Positions 7,368-16,734 are shown, numbered from the stretch's first letter. The stretch is 18,472 nucleotides of DNA from DATBDM01 sp034664425 (GCA_034664425.1 JAXDHR010000173.1:1-18472); one strand, 5' to 3'. The notes: generated by a model from the sequence alone, not told the origin. Translations and numbers: made by a program.

Positions 7368-8612
7368 ATGCCCGCACGCACCGAGCTCGAACCCGTGCCT
7401 GAGCCGCCGGATGAGGCCCCCGCACCGCAGCCGTCGGACGACGCTCGTACTCTGACTGCCGTGGCCGATCGTCCGCTCACGCCGCGGCGCGCCTCCGTGC
7501 GTCGTCCGCCCCCACCGCGCCGGCCCGTTCGGCGCGCGCCGCCGCCGCGCGAGCGCCGCCCGCGCGCGACCGGCGAACGCCGCTGGGGCCGGCGGCTGAT
7601 CGCGGTCGCCGCCTTCATCCTGCTGATCGTGGTGATCCTGCTCGGGGTCAAGACCTTCCAGCCGGGCCACGGCGCGGGGGAGGGCCGCGTCCGTGTGACG
7701 GTTCCCGCCGGGGCGAACGTCTCAGCGATCGGCTCGCTGCTCGCCGCCAAGGGCGTCGTCGACAGCGGCTTGTTCTTCCAGATCAACGCGACGGTCACCG
7801 GCCGCCGCGGCGGTCTGCGCCCGGGCGACTACAAGCTCGCGAAGGGCATGAGCTACGGCGCCGCGATCGCGGCGCTGCAGAAGGGGCCGAAGGTGAAGGT
7901 GATCCCGACGGTCGACGTGACGCTCCCGGAGGGCCCGTCGATCCAGGAGGAGGCGCCCGTCGTCGACCGCAGCGGGAAGGTCAAGGGCTCCTACGCCAAG
8001 GCCGCACGCAGCCCGAAGGTGCTCAGGGCGATCCGCCGGCTCGGCGCGCCCAAGGGGACGACCACCGCCGAGGGCTTCCTGTTCCCGGCGACCTACACGC
8101 TCGTGCGCAAGAGCCCGGTGAAGGACCTCGTGGCCAAGCAGCTCGCCGCCTTCCGGCAGAACTTCAAGCAGGTCGACATGAGCTACGCGCGCAGCAAGAA
8201 CCTGACGCGCTACGACGTCCTGATCATCGCGTCGATGATCGAGCGCGAGGCACAGCTCGACCGCGAGCGTCCGCTCGTCTCGGCCGTGATCTACAACCGG
8301 CTGAAGGCCGACTCGCCGCTCGGGATCGACGCGACGATCCGCTACTACACGCACAATTGGGCGCGCCCGATCCGGGTCTCCGAGCTGCAGGCCGACGAGC
8401 CGTACAACACGCGCCTGCGCCGCGGGCTGCCGCCGACGCCGATCGGCAACCCCGGCCTCGCCTCGCTCAAGGCCGCCGCGAAGCCGGCCAAGGTCGACTA
8501 CTTCTTCTACGTGCGCAAGCCGGGCAACTCCGGTGCGCACGCGTTCTCGTCCACCAACGCGCAATTCCTGCGCGACCAGCAGCGCTACCAGGCCTCCCGC
8601 GGCGGGCCGTGA
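7368..8612 (+). CDS. mltG: Endolytic murein transglycosylase MltG (YceG-like)
   Basis: MltG cleaves nascent glycan strands at the outer face of the membrane and helps set peptidoglycan chain length. From ATG 7368 the protein has 414 aa: a Pro/Arg-rich cytoplasmic tail (1-72), one membrane helix (about 73-95, LIAVAAFILLIVVILLGV), a LysM-like region, then the YceG domain. The catalytic Glu lies in ASMIEREAQ. Further hallmarks are YNRL, LGIDATIRYY, YNTRLRRGLPPTPIGNPG and DYFFYV. The frame stays open upstream to the preceding stop and encodes an Arg/Glu/Ala-rich stretch resembling N-termini of related MltG proteins, but it has no ATG, GTG or TTG. The only possible start there is a CTG at 7257, overlapping the upstream TGA. 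The stop overlaps aroE by 4 bp. Confidence 0.94.
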   Translation: MPARTELEPVPEPPDEAPAPQPSDDARTLTAVADRPLTPRRASVRRPPPPRRPVRRAPPPRERRPRATGERRWGRRLIAVAAFILLIVVILLGVKTFQPGHGAGEGRVRVTVPAGANVSAIGSLLAAKGVVDSGLFFQINATVTGRRGGLRPGDYKLAKGMSYGAAIAALQKGPKVKVIPTVDVTLPEGPSIQEEAPVVDRSGKVKGSYAKAARSPKVLRAIRRLGAPKGTTTAEGFLFPATYTLVRKSPVKDLVAKQLAAFRQNFKQVDMSYARSKNLTRYDVLIIASMIEREAQLDRERPLVSAVIYNRLKADSPLGIDATIRYYTHNWARPIRVSELQADEPYNTRLRRGLPPTPIGNPGLASLKAAAKPAKVDYFFYVRKPGNSGAHAFSSTNAQFLRDQQRYQASRGGP

Positions 8613-9424
8613 TCCGGCTGGGGGTCTGCGGCTGGCCGGTCGCGCACTCGCGCTCGCCGCAGATGCACCGGGCCGCGCTGCGCGCCGCCGGTCTGGCCGA
8701 TTGGCACTACCTGCGGCTGCCGCTGCCGCCCGAGCTCTTCGCGGAGACGGTCGCGGCGCTGCCCGCGGCCGGCTTCCGCGGCGTCAACGTCACGATTCCG
8801 CACAAGCAGGCGGCGCTCGCGCTGGCCGACGAGGCGAGCGACGCCGCGCGTCAGATCGGCGCCGCCAACATGCTCACCTTCGAGAACGGGCGGATCCACG
8901 CCGACAACACCGACGCGCCGGGCTTCCTCGACGCGCTGCCGGAGGGCGTCTCGCTGCGCGGCGCCCGCGCGCTCGTGCTCGGCGCCGGCGGAAGCGCCCG
9001 CGCGGTCGTCTGGGCGCTGCGCGGCGCCGGCGCCGCCGAGGTGCTGGTCTGGAACCGCACGCCCGCGCGCGCCGAAGCGCTCGCGCGGGAGATCGGCGCT
9101 CCCGTGCGCGCCGTGCCCGGCGCAGAGACGCTCGCCGTTCCCGAGATCGTCGTCAACTGCACCTCGGTCGGGCTCGCGGGGGAGGCCGCGCCGTTCAAGG
9201 CGCTGCCGCTGCGAGCCGATGATCTGGGTGCCGGAAGCCTCGTGGTGGACCTGGTCTACCGGGACGGCGGCACGCGATTCCTCGAAGCGGCAAGAACACG
9301 AGGGGCCGACGTGGTCGACGGACTGGAGATCCTGGTGGCCCAGGGCGCTGCGTCATTCGAACGCTGGACCGGCAAGGCGGCGCCTCGCACCCTGATGCGG
9401 GAGGCCGCCGCAAACAGCATCTGA
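8609..9424 (+). CDS. aroE: Shikimate dehydrogenase
   Basis: AroE reduces 3-dehydroshikimate to shikimate with NADPH in aromatic amino acid synthesis. The 271-aa product is of normal length. The N-terminal substrate domain contains HSRSPQMH, NVTIPHK with the catalytic Lys, and ADNTDAPGF with the catalytic Asp. The Rossmann half has GAGGSARAV, then NRTPARAEAL with the Arg expected for NADP phosphate. The C-terminus has DGLEILVAQGAASFERWTG. The GTG start overlaps the mltG stop (GTGA), so translation is probably coupled. The pilB start follows after 4 nt. Nothing links AroE functionally to the pilus; the cluster is probably a positional operon. Confidence 0.96.
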   Translation: MIRLGVCGWPVAHSRSPQMHRAALRAAGLADWHYLRLPLPPELFAETVAALPAAGFRGVNVTIPHKQAALALADEASDAARQIGAANMLTFENGRIHADNTDAPGFLDALPEGVSLRGARALVLGAGGSARAVVWALRGAGAAEVLVWNRTPARAEALAREIGAPVRAVPGAETLAVPEIVVNCTSVGLAGEAAPFKALPLRADDLGAGSLVVDLVYRDGGTRFLEAARTRGADVVDGLEILVAQGAASFERWTGKAAPRTLMREAAANSI

Positions 9425-9428
9425 GCAC

Positions 9429-11246
<1,818 letters not shown>

Positions 11247-11264
11247 GCAAGGACAAAGCCGCAT

Positions 11265-11294
11265 ACGGCTTGGGGTCCGGACCCCTACAGCCGT
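11265..11294 (+). terminator. Hairpin between pilB and pilT, possible terminator or attenuator
   Basis: An inner perfect palindrome GGGGTCCGGACCCC (11272-11285) is extended by ACGGCT (11265-11270) pairing with AGCCGT (11289-11294). It begins 18 nt after the pilB stop. No T-run follows, so it may only attenuate or protect RNA ends. It overlaps the -35 of the pilT promoter candidate. Confidence 0.5.
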
Positions 11295-11313
11295 GGGCCG
11301 GTCGTGCCGATGA
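11286..11313 (+). promoter_or_regulatory. Sigma-28-like promoter candidate for pilT-pilC
   Basis: TACAG-N15-GCCGATGA, with the exact spacing of the pilin promoters. The -10 is identical to that of the second prepilin and the -35 is degenerate (3 of 5). The expected start site is about 11320, almost at the pilT ATG (11323), which would make pilT nearly leaderless, as proposed for the second prepilin. Confidence 0.45.
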
Positions 11314-11322
11314 AAGAGCACG

Positions 11323-12432
11323 ATGACCCTCGACTTCTCCGAGATCCTGCTGGCCGTCGTCAAGCAGAAGGCGTCCGACCTCCACCTCACCGCGGGCGCG
11401 CCGCCGATGCTGCGCATCAAGGGCGGCCTGGTGGCCATGGAGGGGATGCCGAGGCTGACGCCGACGGACACGCGCGAGATCGTCTACGCGATCCTCAACA
11501 ACTCCCAGCGCCAGCGCCTCGAGACCGATTGGCAGCTGGACTTCGCCTACTCGATCCCCGGCGTCGGGCGCTTCCGCGTCAACACCTACTTCCAGCGCGG
11601 CACGCTCGGCGCCGCGTTCCGCCTGATCCCGTCCGAGACGGTCCCGATCGAGAAGCTGGGGATGCCCGCGGTGATCCGCGACTTCGCCCGCAAGCCGCGC
11701 GGCATCGTGCTCGTGACCGGCCCGACGGGCTCGGGCAAGTCGACGACGCTCGCGTCGATCATCAACGAGATCAACGAGACGCGCGACGAGCACATCATGA
11801 CGATCGAGGATCCGATCGAGTTCCTCCACTCGCACAAGCGCTGCATCGTCAACCAGCGCGAGCTGGGCGCCGACGCTCCGAGCTTCGCGCTCGCGCTGAA
11901 GGCCGCTCTGCGCCAGGACCCCGACGTGATCCTCGTCGGCGAGATGCGCGACATGGAGACGATCGGCACCGCCCTGACCGCGGCGGAGACCGGCCACCTC
12001 GTCTTCGCGACCCTGCACACGCAGGACGCCCCGCAGACCATCGACCGCATCATCGACGTCTTCCCGCCGGCACAGCAGGGCCAGGTCCGCTCGCAGCTCG
12101 CAATCGGCCTGCAGGGCGTGGTGACCCAGACCCTGGTGCCGACGGCCGACGGCGTCGGCCGCTGCGTCGCCGCCGAGGTGCTCGTGCCGACCGCGGGCGT
12201 GCGCAACCTGATCCGCGAGCACAAGACCCACCAGATCTACTCGCTGATCCAGACCGGCGGCCAGCACGGCATGCAGACGATGGACGCCTCGCTGGCCGGG
12301 CTCGTGCGCGCGAACCGGATCACGATGGCCGCCGCCGAGACCCGCTCCTCCCAGCCCGCCGAGCTGCGCAAGCTCGTCGAGGCCGAGGGCGCCATCGCGG
12401 GCATGCTCCCGATGCAGCCGGTCGCCGCCTGA
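11323..12432 (+). CDS. pilT: Type IV pilus retraction ATPase PilT
   Basis: PilT depolymerises the pilus and so drives twitching. The 369-aa protein has the PAS-like N-terminal region with ASDLHLTAGAPPMLRI, Walker A GPTGSGKST at about 133-141, Walker B DPDVILVGEMRD, and the His box FATLHTQDAPQTIDRIID. The retraction signature usually written AIRNLIRE appears as GVRNLIREHKTHQI, followed by the QTGGQHGMQTMD segment. It lacks the tetracysteine motif of PilB, consistent with a retraction rather than an assembly motor. A purine-rich AAAGAG lies upstream of the ATG. The stop overlaps pilC by one base (TGATG). Possession of PilT implies dynamic pili rather than a static secretion pseudopilus. Confidence 0.95.
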   Translation: MTLDFSEILLAVVKQKASDLHLTAGAPPMLRIKGGLVAMEGMPRLTPTDTREIVYAILNNSQRQRLETDWQLDFAYSIPGVGRFRVNTYFQRGTLGAAFRLIPSETVPIEKLGMPAVIRDFARKPRGIVLVTGPTGSGKSTTLASIINEINETRDEHIMTIEDPIEFLHSHKRCIVNQRELGADAPSFALALKAALRQDPDVILVGEMRDMETIGTALTAAETGHLVFATLHTQDAPQTIDRIIDVFPPAQQGQVRSQLAIGLQGVVTQTLVPTADGVGRCVAAEVLVPTAGVRNLIREHKTHQIYSLIQTGGQHGMQTMDASLAGLVRANRITMAAAETRSSQPAELRKLVEAEGAIAGMLPMQPVAA

Positions 12433-13649
12433 TGGCCGCCGCCACCTTCAACTACAAGGCGGTCGACGGCGCGGGCATCCCGTCCGCCGGCCAGGTCGTC
12501 GGCGCCAGTGCCGACGCGGTCCGCGAGACGCTGCGCACGCAGGGCCTCACGGTGATGGACCTGCGCGAGAAGAAGTCCGGCATGAAGATGGAGCTGCGTC
12601 TGACGCCCAAGCGCGTCAAGCCGGCGGAGCTCACGATCATGACGCGCCAGCTGGCGACGATGGTCGCCTCGGGCATGACGCTGCTGCGCGCGTTCTACGT
12701 GCTCGAGGAGCAGATCGACAACGACAAGCTGCGCCAGGCGATCGCGACGGTCCGCGAGGAGATCGAGGGTGGCGCCAACTTCTCCGACGCGCTCCGCAAC
12801 CAGCCGAAGATCTTCAGTCCGCTGTACGTCGCGATGATGCGCGCGGGCGAGGCGGGCGGCGTGCTCGAGGAGTCGCTCGAACGCGTCGCCGACCAGCTCG
12901 AGAAGGACGACAACCTGCGCCGCCAGGTCAAGTCGGCGATGGCCTACCCCACGGTGGTGCTGTCGTTCGCGGTGATCGTCCTCGTCGCGTTGATCACCTT
13001 CATCGTCCCCGTCTTCGTGAGCGTCTTCAAGGACTTCGGCGGCGACCTCCCCGCGATCACGAAGTTCACCGTCGCGCTCTCGCACCTCTTCACCCACCAG
13101 TGGTACCTCGTGCTCGGCGGCACGGTCGGCATCGTCGTCGGGTTCCGCAAGTGGAAGAAGTCCAGCTGGGGCCGCCCGCAGTGGGACCGGCTGCGCCTGC
13201 GCATCCCGGCGAAGATCGGCGACACCGTCCAGAAGATCGCGCTCGCGCGCTGGTCGCGCACGTTCTCGGCGCTGTACTCCGCCGGCGTGCCGATCATGCA
13301 GGCGATCGAGGTCACCGGGCAGACCGCCGGCAACGTCGTGCTCGAGGAGGCCATGGACTCGGTGATCGAGTCGGTGAAGTCCGGCGGCTCGATCGCCGCA
13401 CCGCTCAAGGACACCTCGATCTTCCCGCCGATGGTCGCGCAGATGATCGCCGTCGGCGAGGAGACCGGCAACCTCGACACGATGCTGTCGAAGGTCGCCG
13501 ACTTCTACGAGGACGAGGTCGCCGCGGCCGTCAAGGCCCTGACGTCGATCCTCGAGCCGATCATGATCGTGCTCGTCGGCGCGATCGTCGGCTTCGTCGT
13601 GATCGCGATGTACATGCCCCTCTTCAAGGTCTACGACGCCATCAAGTAG
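12432..13649 (+). CDS. pilC: Type IV pilus inner-membrane platform protein PilC (GspF family)
   Basis: PilC is the membrane platform that couples the PilB and PilT motors to pilin insertion or removal. The 405 residues contain two T2SSF domains. The first begins near TIMTRQLATMVASGMTLLRA and includes MRAGEAGGVLEESL. The second begins near ARWSRTFSALYSAGVPIMQA and includes AVGEETGNLDTML. Membrane segments lie at about 171-200, 224-238 and 373-398. A basic N-terminal domain (FNYKAVDGAG, then Lys-rich LTPKRVKPAEL) faces the cytoplasm. Translation restarts directly at the pilT stop without its own Shine-Dalgarno. The 3' end overlaps the convergent carboxypeptidase-like gene by 8 bp. Confidence 0.96.
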   Translation: MAAATFNYKAVDGAGIPSAGQVVGASADAVRETLRTQGLTVMDLREKKSGMKMELRLTPKRVKPAELTIMTRQLATMVASGMTLLRAFYVLEEQIDNDKLRQAIATVREEIEGGANFSDALRNQPKIFSPLYVAMMRAGEAGGVLEESLERVADQLEKDDNLRRQVKSAMAYPTVVLSFAVIVLVALITFIVPVFVSVFKDFGGDLPAITKFTVALSHLFTHQWYLVLGGTVGIVVGFRKWKKSSWGRPQWDRLRLRIPAKIGDTVQKIALARWSRTFSALYSAGVPIMQAIEVTGQTAGNVVLEEAMDSVIESVKSGGSIAAPLKDTSIFPPMVAQMIAVGEETGNLDTMLSKVADFYEDEVAAAVKALTSILEPIMIVLVGAIVGFVVIAMYMPLFKVYDAIK

Positions 13650-14277
13650 CGCGCCGGCGACGCAGCGTTCGCGCGAGTGCCAGTACGGCGCTCGCGTGGC
13701 GCCGCGCATCGGCCCGTCCCGGGCCGAGCTCGACGACGAACGCGCTGCCCCCATGCACGACGTGGTTCTCCCAGGCCACGGCGGTGCCGGGGAGGCGTGC
13801 CAGCGAGCGGAGGGCAAGCCCGGTGCGTCGCGCGTACGCGCGCTGGAGTGAGCCGTCGGCGGCCGGCGCGCGCACGACGATGCGCAGATGCTGGTGGTAG
13901 TAGATCGCCAGGTCGGGCCGCTCACGGCGTACGAGCCGCATCAGCGCGCGCGTCTCGGGCTCGGACGCCGCGCGGGGACCGGGGTAGTAGGTGCCGCGCG
14001 GGCCGGGACGCCAGTCCCACGGGAAGTTGCGGTTGAGGTCGACGCCGCGGGCGTCCTGGCGGATCCCCGCCGCGACGCCGTCGGGATTCGCCGTCCGGAC
14101 CAGGTAGAGCCGCACGCCCCGCGGAGTGCGCATGCGCCGCAGCCGGGCGACGATCCGCTCGCCCGCGCGCTCGTTGCCGTGGACGTCGCCGACGACGAGC
14201 ACGCGGACGACCGCCGCGGGATCGCCGACCCGGTGAGCGACGAGCGGCCGGTGGTCGACGGACTGCCCGATGATCAC
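13642..14277 (-). CDS. M14-family zinc carboxypeptidase-like protein (MpaA-like)
   Basis: The protein of about 211 aa carries the M14 hallmarks in order: IIGQSVDHRPLVAHRVG at the domain start, VLVVGDVHGNERAG with the HxxE zinc pair, RTANPDG, GVDLNRNFPWDW, the second His region IYYHQHL, and FVVELGPG with the catalytic Glu. The short single-domain form resembles murein peptide amidases of the MpaA type, so the substrate may be a cell-wall peptide; that is inference. The start is uncertain. GTG 14277 gives the minimal domain, GTG 14364 and ATG 14400 are in frame upstream, and none has an ideal ribosome site. No signal peptide is visible from any of them. The stop overlaps the end of pilC tail to tail. 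Confidence 0.85.
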   Translation of the reverse strand: MIIGQSVDHRPLVAHRVGDPAAVVRVLVVGDVHGNERAGERIVARLRRMRTPRGVRLYLVRTANPDGVAAGIRQDARGVDLNRNFPWDWRPGPRGTYYPGPRAASEPETRALMRLVRRERPDLAIYYHQHLRIVVRAPAADGSLQRAYARRTGLALRSLARLPGTAVAWENHVVHGGSAFVVELGPGRADARRHASAVLALARTLRRRRAT

Positions 14278-14441
14278 CAGGTCATCATCGCGCCGCCGGC
14301 GCCGGCGCGCGGAGGTGAGCGGCGCATGTGCGGGCGACCGTAGCCTGGACGACCTTCCTGCCACAAGCCCGTTTCGGTGAGGCAGCCGACGGACACCCAT
14401 CTCCTTGACGAGGCAACCAGACTTTCGAGGAGGACCTCCCC
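14278..14441. promoter_or_regulatory. Divergent intergenic region between the M14 gene and the doxX-like gene
   Basis: On the minus strand TTGTGG-N18-TACGGT (14366 down to 14337) is a sigma-70-like candidate for the M14 gene. On the plus strand the doxX-like leader contains a stem CTGCC (14358-14362) / GGCAG (14381-14385) and a strong AGGAGG about 10 nt before ATG 14442. These are weak calls made by eye. Confidence 0.3.
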
Positions 14442-15014
14442 ATGAATCTCGGCACGGCAGCACTCCGCGGCATCGTCGGACCACTCTTCATCGGCCACGG
14501 CACCCAGAAGCTGTTCGGCTGGTTCGACGGCCCCGGCCTCGAGGCGACCGCCGGCGGCTTCGAGCAGATGGGACTGCGTCCGGGCCGCCGCCACGCGATC
14601 GCCGGTGGCGCCGCCGAGGCCGTCGGCGGCGCGCTGCTCACCCTCGGCGCGCTGACCCCGCTGGCCGGCGGCCTGATCACCGGCGCGATGACCACGGCGA
14701 TCCGCAAGGTCCACGCGCCCAACGGGCCGTGGGTCACGAGCGGCGGCTGGGAGTACAACGCGGTGCTGATCGCCGCGATGGCGGCACTGGTGGACCACGG
14801 CGCCGGCAGCCCGTCGGTCGACGAGAAGTTGTTCCCGACCCTCCGCGGGCCGTTCTGGGCCGCGCTCGCCATCGGATCGGGCGTCGCCGGCTCCTACCTG
14901 GTCACGGAGAAGCTGACCAGTGCGCCCGAGACGACCGCGCCCGAGATGGGTGCGGGCGATCCCGCGTCGCCCAACGGCGCCGCGCAGCCCGCGACCGCGG
15001 GTGCCGGCGCATAG
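14442..15014 (+). CDS. DoxX-family membrane protein
   Basis: A 190-aa protein of the DoxX/SURF4-like group, small four-helix membrane proteins that in several bacteria associate with thiol or redox homeostasis. The N-terminal signature RGIVGPLFIGHGTQKLFGWF is characteristic. Hydrophobic segments lie at about residues 8-25, 50-85 (probably two helices), 105-120 and 145-160, followed by a Pro/Ala/Gly-rich tail. ATG 14442 is supported by AGGAGG upstream. The cupin gene starts on the base after the stop (TAGATG), so the two are surely co-transcribed. A small redox or stress unit is plausible. Its exact substrate cannot be read from sequence. Confidence 0.88.
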   Translation: MNLGTAALRGIVGPLFIGHGTQKLFGWFDGPGLEATAGGFEQMGLRPGRRHAIAGGAAEAVGGALLTLGALTPLAGGLITGAMTTAIRKVHAPNGPWVTSGGWEYNAVLIAAMAALVDHGAGSPSVDEKLFPTLRGPFWAALAIGSGVAGSYLVTEKLTSAPETTAPEMGAGDPASPNGAAQPATAGAGA

Positions 15015-15383
15015 ATGGCGCAGCTCATCGGGTCCCCGTCGCGCGTCGAGGCGGCGGGGACCAAGCCGAAGTTGATCGACGAGTACGTCGGGCGCGTCAA
15101 CACAGGGGAGGAGCGCGTCAGCGTCGCGCACATGCGCTCCCCCGAGGGCTGGGTCGAGCCCGGTCAGCAACCCGAGTTCGACGAGTACACGGTGGTCATC
15201 GACGGCTGCCTGCGGGTCGAGTCCCAGGCGGGCGAGGCCCTCGACGTGCGCGCGGGCCAGGCCGTGCTCGCGCGTGCCGGCGAGTGGGTCCGCTACTCGA
15301 CGCCGGAGGCCGGCGGGGCCGCGTACGTCGCCGTCTGCCTGCCCGCCTTCGCGCCCGAGACGGTGCACCGCGACGACGGGTAG
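15015..15383 (+). CDS. Single-domain cupin protein
   Basis: A 122-aa small beta-barrel of the cupin type. The two conserved strands are recognisable: PEFDEYTVVIDGCLRVES in the position of cupin motif 1 and VRAGQAVLARAGEWVRYSTPE in the position of motif 2. The usual His-rich metal site is depleted: the motif 1 His pair is replaced by PEFDE, and there is no His in the motif 2 position. It may be non-catalytic or bind metal through acidic residues. It most resembles EutQ-like and other small sugar or ligand-binding cupins. The gene abuts the doxX-like gene. Weak ribosome signals suggest coupling to it. Confidence 0.82.
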   Translation: MAQLIGSPSRVEAAGTKPKLIDEYVGRVNTGEERVSVAHMRSPEGWVEPGQQPEFDEYTVVIDGCLRVESQAGEALDVRAGQAVLARAGEWVRYSTPEAGGAAYVAVCLPAFAPETVHRDDG

Positions 15384-15401
15384 GAGATCGGACGCCGGCG
15401 G

Positions 15402-15429
15402 TCAAGCGGCGGCGACGGGCGGCCGATAT
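15402..15429 (+). promoter_or_regulatory. Sigma-28 (WhiG/FliA)-like promoter before the 228-aa unknown
   Basis: TCAAG-N15-GCCGATAT, with the same elements and spacing as the two prepilin promoters. The known sigma-28 consensus is TAAA-N15-GCCGATAA. The expected start is about 15436, leaving a leader of only about 6 nt before ATG 15442. Confidence 0.65.
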
Positions 15430-15441
15430 CCGCGCTAGAGC

Positions 15442-16128
15442 ATGTCCGTTCCCCCGCCCACCTCGACGACCCCGGTCACCGTTTCGCGCAGCTACGAGAT
15501 CGCCTTCGAGGCGTCGCGCGGATGGGGCCGCCGCCGCGGCGGCGAGGACGGGCTGCGCCTGACCCCGACCGGCGCCGTCATCGAGCACAGCCGCTTCCTG
15601 GACGCGCCGCTGCGGCTCCCGCTCGGGCAGCTGCGCTTCGGCCTCGTCGACCCCGGGCCGGCCCGCGTCGAGCGCGGCGGCCGCTTCCCGGTCCTCAAGC
15701 GCCTCAGCGCGACCGCCGTCGTGCCGCGCGAGCACGGCATCGAGGGTTGGTTGTGGACGAGCGAGGGCGGCACCGGCCTGACCGTCCTCGGCGATCCCGA
15801 GGACGCGCCCAACGCCGCGCTGCTGCTGACCGCGCCGCTCGGCGAGGACGCCATCGTCGCCGCCTTCGCGCCCGAGGTGGCCGCGGATATCGCCGCGCGC
15901 TCGCCGCTCGGTGCCCCCGCCGTCCAGGGGCTGCTGTTCCGCGTGGCCGACACGGTGCTGTCCGAGAACGCCTTCCGCTCGTACGGGATCATGCGCCCGC
16001 TGACCGACCGCGAGGTGCCGCCCACGCTGCGGCGCTCGCTGCCGGGCGATCGCGCCGCCGACCCGGTGCTGCGCGGCACCGGCGATCCTCGCGCGGTCAC
16101 GTCGGTCGCTCCTCCCGGCATGGGCTAG
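15442..16128 (+). CDS. Unknown 228-aa protein under a motility-type promoter
   Basis: I do not recognise a family. The protein is soluble, with no signal peptide or clear membrane helix. It is rich in short beta-like segments (LRLTPTGAVIEH, APLRLPLGQLRFGLV, GLTVLGDPE, AALLLTAPLGEDAIVAAF), so a beta-sandwich or PH-like fold is possible. After a short low-complexity Pro/Thr head, the folded part runs from about residue 15 to 200, ending in a charged, probably flexible tail. ATG 15442 lies about 6 nt after the predicted start site of the sigma-28-like promoter at 15402-15429, so the mRNA would be nearly leaderless. That shared promoter type is the only clue to function and suggests a role with pili or motility. 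The zinc-finger gene follows after 11 nt. Confidence 0.78.
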   Translation: MSVPPPTSTTPVTVSRSYEIAFEASRGWGRRRGGEDGLRLTPTGAVIEHSRFLDAPLRLPLGQLRFGLVDPGPARVERGGRFPVLKRLSATAVVPREHGIEGWLWTSEGGTGLTVLGDPEDAPNAALLLTAPLGEDAIVAAFAPEVAADIAARSPLGAPAVQGLLFRVADTVLSENAFRSYGIMRPLTDREVPPTLRRSLPGDRAADPVLRGTGDPRAVTSVAPPGMG

Positions 16129-16139
16129 GGTGGCGGGCG

Positions 16140-16331
16140 GTGACGCCTCCGTCCGACGAGCCCTATGACCCGCAGCGCTGCACTGCCTGCCGAGGCACCG
16201 GCCGCGTGATCTCGAATCTCGGCGGCGAGCGCCACGAGGTCGCCTGCCCCTGGTGCGATGGCACGGGCCGCTTCATCCCGGGCCACGACGCCCAGGACGG
16301 CGAGCCGGCGGACGTCAGCTCGAACCGGTGA
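16140..16331 (+). CDS. 63-aa DnaJ-type zinc-finger protein
   Basis: A very small protein with two CxxCxGxG-type knuckles, CTACRGTGR at residues 14-22 and CPWCDGTGR at 36-44. This is half of a DnaJ central zinc domain and should bind one zinc ion. No J domain or other module is present. Similar tiny DnaJ-zinc-finger-like proteins are widespread in actinobacteria and of unknown use. The GTG start at 16140 is preceded by the G-rich AGGGTGGCGGGC stretch and lies 11 nt after the 228-aa gene, so it is probably the second cistron of the same unit. Its 3' end overlaps the convergent cupredoxin-like gene by 17 bp. Confidence 0.8.
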   Translation: MTPPSDEPYDPQRCTACRGTGRVISNLGGERHEVACPWCDGTGRFIPGHDAQDGEPADVSSNR

Positions 16332-16734
16332 TCTGCAGGGTGCCGATCCGGCGCCCGGAGTCCAGCAGCGCGATCGGGAAGCGCCCCGCCGTGTCCGCGT
16401 AGAGCTCGACCTGTGCGGGGGATTGGGGGTCGACGGGCTCCGAGACCGCGAGATCGTCGATCACCACGGTGTCCGGCGTGCCGGCGGTGATGTCGAGGAT
16501 CACCGTGTCGCCGGTGCGCGCGCTGATCCGCCGCGGCCGTCCGCCGGCCGAGAGCCGCGCGGTCACGATGCGCGCGGCCGGGGCCGGCGCGCGGCCGGCG
16601 GCCCCGGGGGTGGCGGCCGGCCCTGGCGGTTGCGCGCCGCGCCGCAGCGACTGCGGCGGCGGCGTCAGGCTCGCGGCGAGCGCGGTGAGACCCATCAGCA
16701 CCGCCACCAGCACCAGGATCCGGCGGCCGAACAC
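16315..16734 (-). CDS. Membrane-anchored cupredoxin-like protein without copper ligands
   Basis: The 139-aa product from GTG 16734 begins with a basic residue pair and a hydrophobic signal or anchor (RRILVLVAVLMGLTALAASL, about residues 4-23). A Pro/Ala/Gly linker and a beta-rich domain of about 75 residues follow. The domain contains ISARTGDTVILDITAGTPDTVVIDD and AGRFPIALLD, laid out like a cupredoxin_1-type fold. The exported part contains no His, Cys or Met, so it cannot be a type 1 copper protein of the usual kind. A TTG at 16770 would add 12 residues. It is divergent from the riboswitch-controlled prepilin. Its role is unknown; a structural or assembly function at the cell surface is a guess. 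Confidence 0.75.
   Translation of the reverse strand: MFGRRILVLVAVLMGLTALAASLTPPPQSLRRGAQPPGPAATPGAAGRAPAPAARIVTARLSAGGRPRRISARTGDTVILDITAGTPDTVVIDDLAVSEPVDPQSPAQVELYADTAGRFPIALLDSGRRIGTLQITGSS

Noticed and set aside
14363..14392. ACAAG ... GCCGACGG before the doxX-like gene as another sigma-28-like promoter
   Set aside because: The spacer is 17 nt instead of 15 and the -10 is GCCGAC, not GCCGAT.
14274..15368. A 364-codon minus-strand frame opposite the doxX-like and cupin genes
   Set aside because: It has no recognisable motif and Arg/Gly/Ala bias. The sense strand carries two genes with good family signatures and a strong ribosome site.
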